37,024 bases of DNA from Aureococcus anophagefferens. Taxonomy: Eukaryota; Sar; Pelagophyceae; Pelagomonadales; Pelagomonadaceae. The notes under the pieces were generated by a model that saw nothing but the letters and a program-made list of their open reading frames with translations, ran no database searches and was not told the DNA's origin. Where the stretch lies: assembly GCF_000186865.1 (NCBI RefSeq), contig NW_008705571.1, positions 99,023 to 136,046 of the forward strand, read 5' to 3'. Made by a program: the position numbers and the translations under genes. The first letter of the stretch is position 1; each line of letters opens with the position of its first letter. Positions 1 to 8,271 of the stretch are shown in pieces.

Positions 1-324
1 TGATAGGGCAGAAACTTGAATGATCCATCGCCGGCACAAGGCCATGCGATTCGCAAAGTTATCATGACTCACCACAATACCGGGGTCTCCCCCGCATTGG
101 TTTCAATCTAATAAATACGTCCCGTCCGCCGAAGCAGTTGGGAGTCGATGCATGTATTAGCTCTAGAATTACTACGGGTATCCATGTAGTAAGGGACTAT
201 CAAATAAACTATAACTGATATAATGAGCCATTCGCAGTTTCACAGTACAAAATCGTTTATACTTAGACATGCATGGCTTAATCTTTGAGACGAGCGTATG
301 ACTACTGGCAGAATCAACCAGATT
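1..324 (-). rRNA. 18S (SSU) rRNA, 5' end, partial
   Basis: The reverse complement begins AATCTGGTTGATTCTGCCAG and continues through the conserved 18S 5' domain: AGATTAAGCCATGCATGTC, GAAACTGCGAATGGCTC, TAATTCTAGAGCTAATACATG. The gene runs off the left edge, so only about the first 324 nt are present. The mature 5' end is placed at 324 by analogy with other eukaryotic 18S genes. The ATACGCTCGTC segment is of the type seen in ochrophyte algae. Two positions in the terminal primer region carry T where C is usual (AATCTGG, GATTCTG). The gene is transcribed leftward, away from the protein genes of this window. Confidence 0.97.
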
Positions 325-1230
325 GCTATTCCCACCGAAGGAACACTCGAGGGTGTCCTTCAGTCGCGACTCGACCTCAGTATAAAACCGAGAGCCTTGG
401 CGCTTTTTGCAAATAGCGTAGAGTGACAGTCGCCGAAGCAACCGTCGAACGACCGGCCCGACGTAACTCCAAAGGGCTTCCCCAATGGAACGTCCAACCA
501 ATCGATCGTGTCGAAGGATCAACCTTCTCGCACTTTCAAGCGCCAAAACCGAGAGGACCAAACGAGCAAAGCACACCGACCTCGACGCCCGCCTGCGAGA
601 TGCAGGGCGAACAGTCGATAGGCAACGGTCACCAGTACTCGTCGGCTCCCGGAGTAGGGCCTTCGTTGCACGCTCAGCGACCGAGACCTGGTTCTACTAG
701 AAAACCTATCTCGACCACTGGTCGCATGCGACTTGTGCACAATAGAACCGGTCCTACGAGTAGGACCACTCTTCGCATGGCGTACCAACGCAAGAGTCTT
801 CTATCAGGTCGCGCAGACTCAGCGAACTGAGCTGGCGGTACTTCGTGGGACCGAGAGTAGTAAAACTCAAACCAGTCGACCACTCCGTAGTAAGACACTG
901 ATCATCCCCAAGCGAGACCACTGATATCGACCAGTGGACCCACCCAGGAGACTCTCGTCAGTCTACTGAACCACTCGACTGTTCATTGCTGAACTGTCGA
1001 CCGGCGGGGAGGCTGAAACTCATTCGAATTTCTGCCTCCTCCATAAGGTATGCGCGAGGCGGGGCACACCGACAAAACGACATTTGCGGTATGTGGAGTA
1101 GTTGCGATTTTTTCGACAGTATACTACAAAGCTCTGACTACTCGCCATTGTTGGTCAAAAATAGCGGTGCCATTTGCGGGTTGTCACACAGTTATCCAGT
1201 CGCGGAGTAGTCATACGCTTCAATCTATCC
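325..1230 (-). promoter_or_regulatory. rDNA upstream spacer / 5' external transcribed spacer
   Basis: This is the sequence immediately upstream of the 18S gene, read on the minus strand, so it should hold the 5' ETS and the RNA polymerase I promoter. It has visibly lower GC than the flanking coding DNA and no convincing reading frame. It contains recurrent short motifs around ACCACT/ACCAGT, a near-palindrome CGACCACTGGTCG near 713, and the inverted repeat GTCCTAC-GA-GTAGGAC near 752. The ETS boundary and promoter position cannot be fixed from sequence alone. The right limit is set where composition changes to the GC-rich style of the rest of the window. Confidence 0.6.
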
Positions 1231-2100
1231 AGTAAACCCGCGTCGCACCGTTGGCGGCCCCTCGGGGCAGCCTCCCCAAGCTTGGCCATTTGGGGCAGCT
1301 CTGGGCCGCCGGCGCCGCGCGGCACGTCGTCGCCGCCGCCCCGCGCGCCGACGCCGCCCTCCCGGCCGCCGCCACCGCCTCCGCGGAGCCCCCCGGGACC
1401 GTCCTCGGCCGCGGACGCGCCGCGGTCGGCGTCGGCGACCGCGCTCTCGCGCCCGGGCAGCTTTCGGCTCGTCGCGGCGACGGCGCGGTCTGCGCGTGGC
1501 CCCGCGGTCCGCCGGGCTCATCGGCGCCCTCTGAGGCTTTGATCCGCTCGTCGAACCCCTGGACCCGGTCACTGGCGCCGTCGCGAGCTCGCGCCGCGCC
1601 GAAATCGGTCCGCGGTCGCCGCTCCGAGAACGGGTCTCCGAGCGGGTCGGCCGCGCGCGGACCGCGGCGTCTTCGGGCTCCCGGAGCTCCGGCGCGGCGG
1701 GTCCGGGTCGGCGACGACGCGGTCGTGCTTGGACCAAGTGCTCGCGCCGAGCGGTGCCGGTCGGACGGCGTCGCGCGGGCGTCGCTCCTCCGACGGGATC
1801 GAACGACCGGCTCGGGACGGCCCGCGCGGCCGCGCGTGCGGGCGACTAGTCGTCGTCGCGCTCTTGGCCCGCGCAGCCGGTCTTGGCAATGATGCTCTGG
1901 AACCTCGGCGGACGACCCGTCGGCCGCGCGGCTAGCGCGTCGCCGGGGGGCGGGACGCCGACCCCGTCCGGACGACCGTCTTCCTGGAAGCGACCCGATC
2001 TCCCTAATTGAGCTACTTTCTCCGATGAGGGCTGTATTCGCGTTGTCCGGGGAGGAGTCCCCGGCGACGCTGTCGACTCGAATTCTACCCGCCACAAAAC
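1231..2100. other. GC-rich stretch without a recognisable gene
   Basis: Several long frames are open here on both strands because stop codons are rare at this base composition. The best candidate is plus strand 1251-1560, where third positions are mostly G/C, but its translation is low-complexity Ala/Arg/Pro with no domain I recognise and the frame degrades after ~1560. I do not call a gene. The segment near 1990-2100 is less GC-rich and probably includes the 3' untranslated region of the MYND gene that ends at 2101. Confidence 0.4.
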
Positions 2101-3372
2101 TTAGTCGCCGTCGAAGAACGCGTCCATCTCCGCGTCGTCGTACTCGTCCTTCGGCAGGTCCCGGCCGGCCTGGTCCGGCGCGGGCGACGTGAAGAGGAAC
2201 GCCGGCGCCTCGGGCCCCTTGCCGTCCTTCCACATCTCCGCCGTCCGCTCGAGCCCCAACAGTCGCGCGGCCTTCTCGCGGTCGCGCTCGAGCACGTCGC
2301 CGTCGATGTAGAGCTTCGACAGGCAGCGCTTGGCCTCCGTGAAGCCGCTCGCGCTCGCGAGTTCCACGAGGCGCGCGTACTCCTTCCGGTCCCTCCGGAC
2401 CTCCGTGCCCGCGTCGTACATCTTCGCGAGCTCCAGGAGCGCGCGGACGTGGCCGCAGGCCGCGGCCTGCCGCAGGAAGGGCGCGACCTTCGTCGACGCG
2501 GGCACGAGGAGCTTGTCGCGGTACGCGCGCGCGACCTCGTAGTTCGCGGCGCCGACCCATGCCGTCCGCGGGTCGCCGTCGTCGGCCGCGCGCGCGAGCT
2601 CCAGCAGCGCGGCGCCGCCGCGCGACGGCTGCGCGCGCCGGCCCTTGAGCCCCCGCAGCAGCGTCATCCCCAGCACGAAGCGCGCGTCCTGCTGGCCCGC
2701 GCCCGCGCGGCCCCGGCACCGCGCGACGGCCGCCGCCGCCGTCGCCGCGGCCGCCGCGCCGCAGCGCGGGCACGCGTCCGCGGCCGCGGGCACGGGGCCC
2801 GCCCGCTTGCGCGAGCCGTCGCCGAACTCGCAGCCCTCGCAGAGGAACGCGCCGCAGCACTCGCGGTACCGGTCCCAGGGGCCGAGCCGCTCGTCGGGGC
2901 CGCACGCGGCGCCGCCGCACGCCGCGCACGTCGGCGCCGCGCGGGAAAAGTCCGCGAGCGGCTCGAGCTCGAGCCCGGGCTCGCACGTCGCCTTGTGCGC
3001 CTTCCAGTCCGACCGCTGGCAGCTCCGCGAGCAGTACCACGCGCTCCGGCACCGCGAGCACTTGAGCGTCGCCGCCGTCTCCGTCGATTGGCACCTGGCG
3101 CAGCGGCGCGCCGAGGACTGCTCGACGGGGCGCTCGAACGGCCGCTCGACGGGGCACTTCTCGCAGACAAGGGCCGGCCGCGGCAGCGGCGGAGGCGTCG
3201 CCGTCGTCGCTTCAGAGGGCGGAGGCTTCGTCGTCGGCGGCCGCGGCCCGATCGCCGGAGAGGGCGTCGGCATCGCTGGCGGCTTTGAGGGAGGCGGCGG
3301 CGGCCCGGCGACCGCTGGAGCTGGCGTCGACATCGACGGAGGAACTGGCGGCGGCAGCGGCCCAGCCTCCAT
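2101..3372 (-). CDS. MYND zinc-finger protein with Sel1-like repeats
   Basis: The protein of 423 aa starts MEAGPLPPPVPPS. Residues 1-65 are Pro-rich. A MYND finger follows at about 88-128 (CARCQSTETAATLKC, then CSRCRSAWYC and HKATC), then a second Cys-rich, RING-like patch (CAACGGAAC, CCGAFLCEGC, CPRCG). The C-terminal half has helical repeats of Sel1/TPR type (ALLELAKMYDAGTEV, AKRCLSKLYIDGDV). MYND fingers bind proline-rich peptides and Sel1 repeats are scaffolds, so an adaptor or chromatin/ubiquitin-linked role is plausible but inferred. An earlier in-frame ATG exists at 3405; I prefer 3372 because the earlier one lies almost on top of the divergent neighbour's start. No intron is needed. 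Confidence 0.85.
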   Translation of the reverse strand: MEAGPLPPPVPPSMSTPAPAVAGPPPPPSKPPAMPTPSPAIGPRPPTTKPPPSEATTATPPPLPRPALVCEKCPVERPFERPVEQSSARRCARCQSTETAATLKCSRCRSAWYCSRSCQRSDWKAHKATCEPGLELEPLADFSRAAPTCAACGGAACGPDERLGPWDRYRECCGAFLCEGCEFGDGSRKRAGPVPAAADACPRCGAAAAATAAAAVARCRGRAGAGQQDARFVLGMTLLRGLKGRRAQPSRGGAALLELARAADDGDPRTAWVGAANYEVARAYRDKLLVPASTKVAPFLRQAAACGHVRALLELAKMYDAGTEVRRDRKEYARLVELASASGFTEAKRCLSKLYIDGDVLERDREKAARLLGLERTAEMWKDGKGPEAPAFLFTSPAPDQAGRDLPKDEYDDAEMDAFFDGD

Positions 3373-3410
3373 AAGAGCTTCGCCTCGCCTGCAACACCAG
3401 TGCACAAACG

Positions 3411-4701
3411 ATGGTGCCGATGAAGGCAGCCCAGTATGGGCGCCAGATCAGGCGCTTTACGCGCGCCCCGGCAGCGCAATTCGCCGACGATTTCGCGCAC
3501 CACGCACCAAACGTCGCTCGGCTGAACCACGGCTCCTTCGGGGCCGCGCCGAAGCCGGTCCTCGAGGCCGAGCAGGCCATTCGCATGAACTGGCTCCGAC
3601 AGCCGGACGCCGAGTACTTTTCGCGGGCGCTGGACGAGGACCTGGCGGCGGCGGCGGCGGCGGCGGGCGCCGCCATCGGCGCGCCGGCGGGCACCGCGGC
3701 GCTCGTGGAGAACGCGACGGTGGCGACGGCGATCGCGCTCCACCGATGGCGCGGCCGCGGCGCGGCGCTGCTCCTGTCGTGCGCCTACGGCGGCGTGAAG
3801 CGGGCGGCGCGGGCGCTCCTCGGCCCCGAGCACGTCGTCGAGGCGCCCGTGCCCTTCCCCGGCACGACGCACGCGCGAGTGCTCGAGGCGCTCGACGCCG
3901 CGCTCGACCGCGAGCGGCCGCGGTTCGCGCTGTTGGACCACGTCGCGTCCCAGCCCGCGCTGCTCCTGCCCGTCGCGGACATGGTCGCCCTCTGCCGGGC
4001 GCGCGGCGTCGAGGAGGTCGGTCTTCGGCGTCCGCCGCGTATGTTCGCGCCCGGAAGACGTCCGATCGTAGGTCGCCGTCGACGGCGCGCACGCCGTCGG
4101 CCAGGTCGACGTCGACGTCGAGGCCATCGGCGCCGACTTCTACTACTCGAACATCCACAAGTGGGCCTTCGCGGGCCCGACGGCGACGGTGCTGCACGCG
4201 CGCGACGGGCGCGCGGCGCACGTGGTCCCGTCCTGGAACGCGGGCGAGGGGCTCCTCGCCGACTGCCGCTGGACGGGCACGCGCGACTACGCGGCCATGC
4301 GCGCCGCGCCCGTCGCGCTCGACTACCTGCGGACCTGGCGCTCCGCGGACGGCCTCGACGCGCGGACCTTCAACGCGCGGGGCCTCCGCCGCGCCGCCGC
4401 GGGCCTCGCCCGCGCCTGGCGCGTCGGCCCGGCCTGCGACGAGGCGGACTGCTTCGCGAGCATGGGCATGGTCCGCCTCCCCGCGGGCCTGGACATGGCC
4501 CTCGACGCGCCCGGCGTGCCCGCCGCGCCGGAGAGCGTCCGGTCGCGGCTCCGGGACCGGTACGGCGTCGAGGCCGCCGTCGGCGGCTTCCGCGAGGACG
4601 ACGGGTCGCTCGGCGGCTTCCTCCGGCTCTCGCACGCGGTCTACAACACCGACGACGACTTCCGGCGCCTCCGCGACGCGATTTTGGACCTCCGAGGCTA
4701 G
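3411..4701 (+). CDS. Class V (PLP) aminotransferase, isopenicillin-N-epimerase-like, two exons
   Basis: Exon 1 is 3411-4016, the intron 4017-4071 (55 nt, GT...TAG, phase 0) and exon 2 4072-4701, giving 411 aa. Near the N-terminus is the family motif LNHGSFGAAPKPVLEA. Exon 2 opens with VDGAHAVGQVDVD (the Asp that contacts the PLP ring nitrogen) followed by YYSNIHKWAFAGP, where the Lys is the expected Schiff-base lysine. These enzymes include cysteine desulfurase-like and epimerase-like members; the substrate cannot be told from sequence. A basic N-terminal stretch (RQIRRFTRAPAAQF) could be a mitochondrial presequence. The start is 38 bp from the divergent MYND gene start, implying a shared promoter. 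The stop overlaps the stop of the convergent oxygenase gene. Confidence 0.88.
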
Positions 4702-5582
4702 TAAAAGGGGCGGCCGTCGGACCCGTCGGCGTTGTAGGGCGCGATGCGCACGTAGCCGTGCTCGCCGTGGGCCCAGATGATCAAGTTCTCGCGCGTCCCG
4801 TTCGTCGTCGGCGCCGCCGCGTGCAGGTGCTGCCCGAGGTGCACGAGCGCGACGCCCGGCGTCTGCTTGACGCGTCTCACCGGCGCGTCGTCCGCGTCCT
4901 TCTCGTGGAAGCGCACGCCGCGGAAGAGCAGGTCGCCGCCGGCGGACGCGCAGTTCGAGAGGCACAGGTTCATCGTCAGCGCCGCGCCGTCCGCGTGCTC
5001 GCTCAGGTCGACGTCGCCGTCGTCGCGCTCGGGCTCGTAGCGCACGGAGAACGCGTAGCTGTGGCCGACGTCGGACGGGCGCAGCGCGTGGGGGAAGAGG
5101 CGCAGGCCGAGGGGCCGCAGCGCCTTGGCGCAGATCTTCTCGATCGCGGCCTCGAAGCCGAGGTGGCTCAGGATGCAGCCGTGGCGATTCATGCCGTTCG
5201 GCCGCCGGAGCGGGATGCCCGAGGCCCGCAGGTGCGCGAGCTCCGCGCCCAGCTTCTCCAGGAAGCGCTCGCTCACGACGCGCACGGCGTACACGCCCGG
5301 CACGTCCGTCCCCTCGACGTGCCAGCCGTCCGGCCCGAGCACGTCGCCCTCGCCGGGCGCGTAGACGGACGCGTCGAGCGGCCCGTATTCGACGCGCGCC
5401 GCCTCCAGCAGCGACGCGTGCTCCTCCCAGAAGTCGATGCCTTCGGTATCGCCGTGGCTCGTCGCGACGACGCTCGGCGGCACGAGCGCGCGCGCCCGCG
5501 CCAGCGCGCCCGCCCCAGCGGAGGCGTTCGCGCCGCGAGCGCTCGTCGCGAGCGCCGCCATGCACGCGCAGGTCCGTCGCAT
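4698..5582 (-). CDS. 2-oxoglutarate/Fe(II) dioxygenase, OGFOD2/prolyl-4-hydroxylase-like
   Basis: The start MRRTCACMAALATSARG gives 294 aa. The C-terminal half shows the double-stranded beta-helix signature: HSYAFSVRYEPERDD, then LSEHADGAALTMNLCLS with the HxD iron ligands, GGDLLFRG, and GVALVHLGQHLHAAAP with the distal His, followed by TRENLIIW with the Arg expected to bind 2-oxoglutarate. The arrangement resembles OGFOD2-type proteins and prolyl/lysyl hydroxylases; the substrate is unknown. The frame stays open upstream to 5762, but the translation there is Arg-rich and unlike protein, so I use the ATG at 5582. Its TAG overlaps the TAG of the convergent aminotransferase within one palindromic CTAG (4698-4701). 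Confidence 0.85.
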   Translation of the reverse strand: MRRTCACMAALATSARGANASAGAGALARARALVPPSVVATSHGDTEGIDFWEEHASLLEAARVEYGPLDASVYAPGEGDVLGPDGWHVEGTDVPGVYAVRVVSERFLEKLGAELAHLRASGIPLRRPNGMNRHGCILSHLGFEAAIEKICAKALRPLGLRLFPHALRPSDVGHSYAFSVRYEPERDDGDVDLSEHADGAALTMNLCLSNCASAGGDLLFRGVRFHEKDADDAPVRRVKQTPGVALVHLGQHLHAAAPTTNGTRENLIIWAHGEHGYVRIAPYNADGSDGRPFY

Positions 5583-5791
5583 CGATGCGCGGGTGTTTGG
5601 TCGGCTTCGCAGGTAAACGATGCTACGACCGCCTCGCGCTGCGTTGCCCGGGCGTCGGCGCCGCGTGTCGCAAGTCGGGGCGCCTTGCACAGCTCGAAAG
5701 CCAGCACCGATGCATCTTGAGGCGCATTGAATCGGTTGGGCAGCGCCGATGGGCTGCCCCAACTCGAGGAGCGCGCTCTGACTCCTGAGCG

Positions 5792-7221
5792 ATGGCGAAG
5801 TCCGGCACGTGGGAAGAGGTGGTCGTGCGCGGCAAGGAGGCGCCGCTCCCGTTCAAGGGCGTGTCCGGCGCGGGCATCGGCGGCAAGGCCTACTTCTTCG
5901 GCGGCTACGGCGGCGGCTACTCGGACGAGACGCACATCGTGGACGCGTCGGACCCGCGGGAGCCGGAGTGGATCCTGCTGGAGGTGACGTCGTCGACGAA
6001 GCCGTCGCGGCGCGCGTACCACAGCACCTTTGCGTACAAGAGCTCGCTCTGGGTCTTCGGCGGCGTCGGGACCAAGGGCTACAACAACGACGTCTGGCGG
6101 CTCCAGCTGAAGAACGACGAGGGCACCGAGGGCCACTGGCTCAAGGTCGACGCCGTCGGGCACGTGCCGCGGAAGCGCCAGGGCCACACGGGGACGGTCG
6201 TGGACACGACGTTCGTCGTCGTCGGGGGCTACGACGGCTGCGACTACCTCAACGACGTCCACGCGCTCAACCTCGAGACGCTCATCTGGTGGCGGTGCTG
6301 CACGGGCGACTCGCCGAACGCGCCGTCGCCCCGGAGCGGCCACGCGGCGGCGGCCGCGCCCCTCGACTGGGACGCGGTCTTCGTCGGGGCGGGAACGGGG
6401 TGATTCGAGTTCGCTTCGACGTGAGTGTTCCGCGCGCGATCGTTTCGGAAAAAGCATCCACGCTTCGAGAGCGCTCCGAGAGATGATCGCTCGTCCAAAA
6501 ATGAGCCGAAGCGAGTGGAACACGGTCGAGAGAGGAGCCTTTGAAGTTGGGAATTTCGCACCGCCCAGGTCTTCATCTTCGGCGGCTTCGGCGGCGACGG
6601 CTGCGTCGACGACTTCGTCGCGTGCCTCGAGATCGACCCCCTCGCGGGCACGGCGAGCTGGGAGCCGCCGAAGACCGCGGGCGTCGCGCCGTCCGCGCGC
6701 TACGGCAGCTCCGCGGTGACCTTTGGGACGTCGATCTACGTCTTCGGAGGCACGGGGCCCGTCACGGGCGCGGGCCGGCGCGGCGTTTTTCCCCCCGCGA
6801 ATGATGTTTCGCGCGCGAGCGAAAGCAGAATCCGCCGCTCTCGGTAGGCTTCAACGGCGCGAACCTCGCCGGCTCCATCTGCCACAACGACATCTGCGTC
6901 TTCAGCCTGCTGCAGCCCCACAAGCCCGTGTGGCGGCGCGACCCGCACGGCCACGCGTTCCCGGGCGAGCCCCCGAGCCCGCGGCACTGCCACGGCGCCG
7001 CCGTCGTCGGCAACACGATCGTCTTCGTCGGCGGCTCCACGAAGGGGCCCTACTGCCCGCGCGACATGTTCCCGCGGCTGCTCAACGACGTCCACTGCCT
7101 CCGCCTCGCGCAGAAGACGGACGGCAACTACGTCCGCTCGAAGGTCATCATCCACTCGAACCAGAGCAAGCACCGGGCGCCGACGCGCATCTTCGAGCTG
7201 AAGGACATAAACGGGCTCTAG
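5792..7221 (+). CDS. Kelch-repeat beta-propeller protein, three exons
   Basis: Exons are 5792-6376, 6569-6760 and 6829-7221, giving about 389 aa. Kelch blades with GG pairs are visible in order: AYFFGGYGGGYSDETH, SLWVFGGVGTKGYNNDV, TFVVVGGYDGCDYLNDVHAL, VFIFGGFGGDGCVDDF (restored across intron 1), IYVFGGTGP and TIVFVGGSTKGP. Intron 1 boundaries are supported by an 8-bp duplication and restore a Kelch blade exactly. Intron 2 is less certain: 6761-6828 keeps frame, but 6785 is an alternative donor. No second domain is seen, so this is a six-bladed propeller used as a protein-binding scaffold; the partner is unknown. The start at 5792 follows a 209-bp divergent intergenic region shared with the oxygenase gene. 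Confidence 0.85.
6377..6568 (+). mobile_element. Introner-like element forming intron 1 of the Kelch gene
   Basis: The 192-nt intron starts with GTCTTCGT (6377-6384), and the next exon starts with GTCTTCAT (6569-6576), an 8-bp flanking duplication with one mismatch. The left copy supplies the GT donor. The element itself ends in CCCAG, which supplies the acceptor. After the left duplication the sequence reads CGGGGCGGG; the reverse complement of the right end reads CTGGGCGGT, a short imperfect terminal inverted repeat. The interior is clearly related to the intron at 15959-16168, sharing CGTCCAAAAATSAGCCGAA (here 6492-6510) and several flanking blocks in the same order and the same sense relative to transcription. 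Excision restores the Kelch blade VFIFGGF. Confidence 0.8.
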
Positions 7222-7280
7222 AGTTGTTCTTCGCTTGCTTGAAGTGTAGAGTGAACCTAAAGTTGAAGATCTGAACGACT

Positions 7281-7343
7281 CGACTGGGCATGGCTTGGCG
7301 AGATCAGATCATCTGAGCTCGCACGACTGGGCATGGCTTGGCG
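7281..7343 (+). repeat. Direct duplication of the carrier gene start region, with a short upstream ORF
   Basis: CGACTGGGCATGGCTTGGCG occurs exactly at 7281-7300 and again at 7324-7343, offset 43 bp. The second copy contains the start codon of the carrier gene. The first gives an out-of-frame upstream ATG at 7290 encoding MAWRDQII and a stop, so the upstream ORF begins with the same four residues as the real protein. This could act as a translation-limiting uORF. Confidence 0.7.
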
Positions 7344-8181
7344 CGAGGCCGCGGCGGGCTCCGCCGCCGGAGTCATTGGCACGGCCGTCGGCTACCCGTT
7401 CGACGTCGTGAAGACGCGGCTCCAGGCGCAGCCGGAGCGCTTCAACGCGGGCATGCTGCGCGCCTTCCGGACCATCGCCCGGGAGGAGGGCGCGACGGCC
7501 TTTTTCCGAGGCTTCATGCCGCCGCTCTGCGCGCTGACGCTGCTGAACACGATGAACTTTGGGTCGTACGCGACGATGCGGTCGAGGCTCGGCGTGGCCG
7601 ACGGCCCGCTGCGGGGCCCGGACGCGCGCGTCGTCGTCGCGGGCGCCGCCGCGGGGCCGATCGCGTCGCTCGTGTCGACGCCCTTCGAGTACGTGAAGAT
7701 CCAGCTCCAGCTCGACAACGACCCAAAACACAAGCGTTACCGGTCGAGCGCGCACTGCTGCTACGAGATATCGCGGACGAGCGGCGTCCTCGCGGTCTTC
7801 CGGGGCCACTACGTCAACACGGCGCGCGAGATGATCTTCCTCGGCGCCTACTTTGGCGTCTACGAGCACACGAAGTCGCTCGTCGCGGCCGCCGTGCCGG
7901 GCTGGGCCGCCGTCGCCGTCTCCGGCGGCGTCTCGGGCGCGTTCGGCTGGCTCATCTCGCAGCCCCTCGACACGGTCAAGGCCAACGTCCAGCGCGTCAC
8001 GCCGGACCTGGCCGTGTCCACGAGGCATGTGGCCCGGTCCGTCTTCCGCACGCGCGGTTTTCTGGGCTTCTTCGCGGGCGCGGCGCCGGCGGTCTCGCGC
8101 GCGTTCCTCGTGAGCTCGACGCGCTTTACGGTCTACGAGGGCGTCCACGCGCGGCTGCGGAGACACACGCCGCCGGCCTAA
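7333..8181 (+). CDS. Mitochondrial carrier family (SLC25) protein
   Basis: This is a complete 282-aa single-exon carrier, the usual length for the family. It has three tandem repeats, each with the PX[DE]XX[KR] signature: YPFDVVKTRLQ (~24-34), TPFEYVKIQLQ (~116-126) and QPLDTVKANVQ (~215-225). Each is followed by a second transmembrane helix, giving six membrane spans in the inner mitochondrial membrane. The arrangement resembles carnitine/ornithine/basic amino acid carriers, but the contact-site residues do not let me name the substrate. The start is the second copy of a duplicated ATG region. The 3' end including the stop codon is also duplicated just downstream. Confidence 0.9.
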   Translation: MAWREAAAGSAAGVIGTAVGYPFDVVKTRLQAQPERFNAGMLRAFRTIAREEGATAFFRGFMPPLCALTLLNTMNFGSYATMRSRLGVADGPLRGPDARVVVAGAAAGPIASLVSTPFEYVKIQLQLDNDPKHKRYRSSAHCCYEISRTSGVLAVFRGHYVNTAREMIFLGAYFGVYEHTKSLVAAAVPGWAAVAVSGGVSGAFGWLISQPLDTVKANVQRVTPDLAVSTRHVARSVFRTRGFLGFFAGAAPAVSRAFLVSSTRFTVYEGVHARLRRHTPPA

Positions 8182-8271
8182 CTAGTTTTTTAGTAGAGCA
8201 GCACAAACAGACGCCGCCGGCCTAACTCAGTTTTAAGCAGAGTAGCCCGACCAGGAGGAGCAGCACAAACA
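8167..8271 (+). repeat. Tandem duplication of the carrier gene 3' end
   Basis: ACGCCGCCGGCCTAACT, which includes the carrier stop codon, occurs at 8167-8183 and again at 8211-8227, 44 bp later. The linked motif GAGCAGCACAAACA follows each copy (8196-8209 and 8258-8271). The second copy extends into the 3' end of the convergent patatin gene, so its last codons may derive from this duplication. Confidence 0.7.

Noticed and set aside
2645..4780. A 711-codon open frame on the plus strand
   Set aside because: It runs antisense to the MYND/Sel1 gene and out of frame through the aminotransferase. Its translation is Arg/Gly/Ala low complexity, as expected for a shadow frame in GC-rich coding DNA.
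5583..5762. N-terminal extension of the 2OG oxygenase
   Set aside because: The frame is open but Arg/Pro-rich with poor third-position bias and would consume most of the divergent promoter with the Kelch gene.
6400..6403. In-frame TGA in the Kelch gene as a selenocysteine codon
   Set aside because: The TGA lies inside an intron whose boundaries are supported by an 8-bp duplication; splicing restores the Kelch blade, so no recoding is needed.
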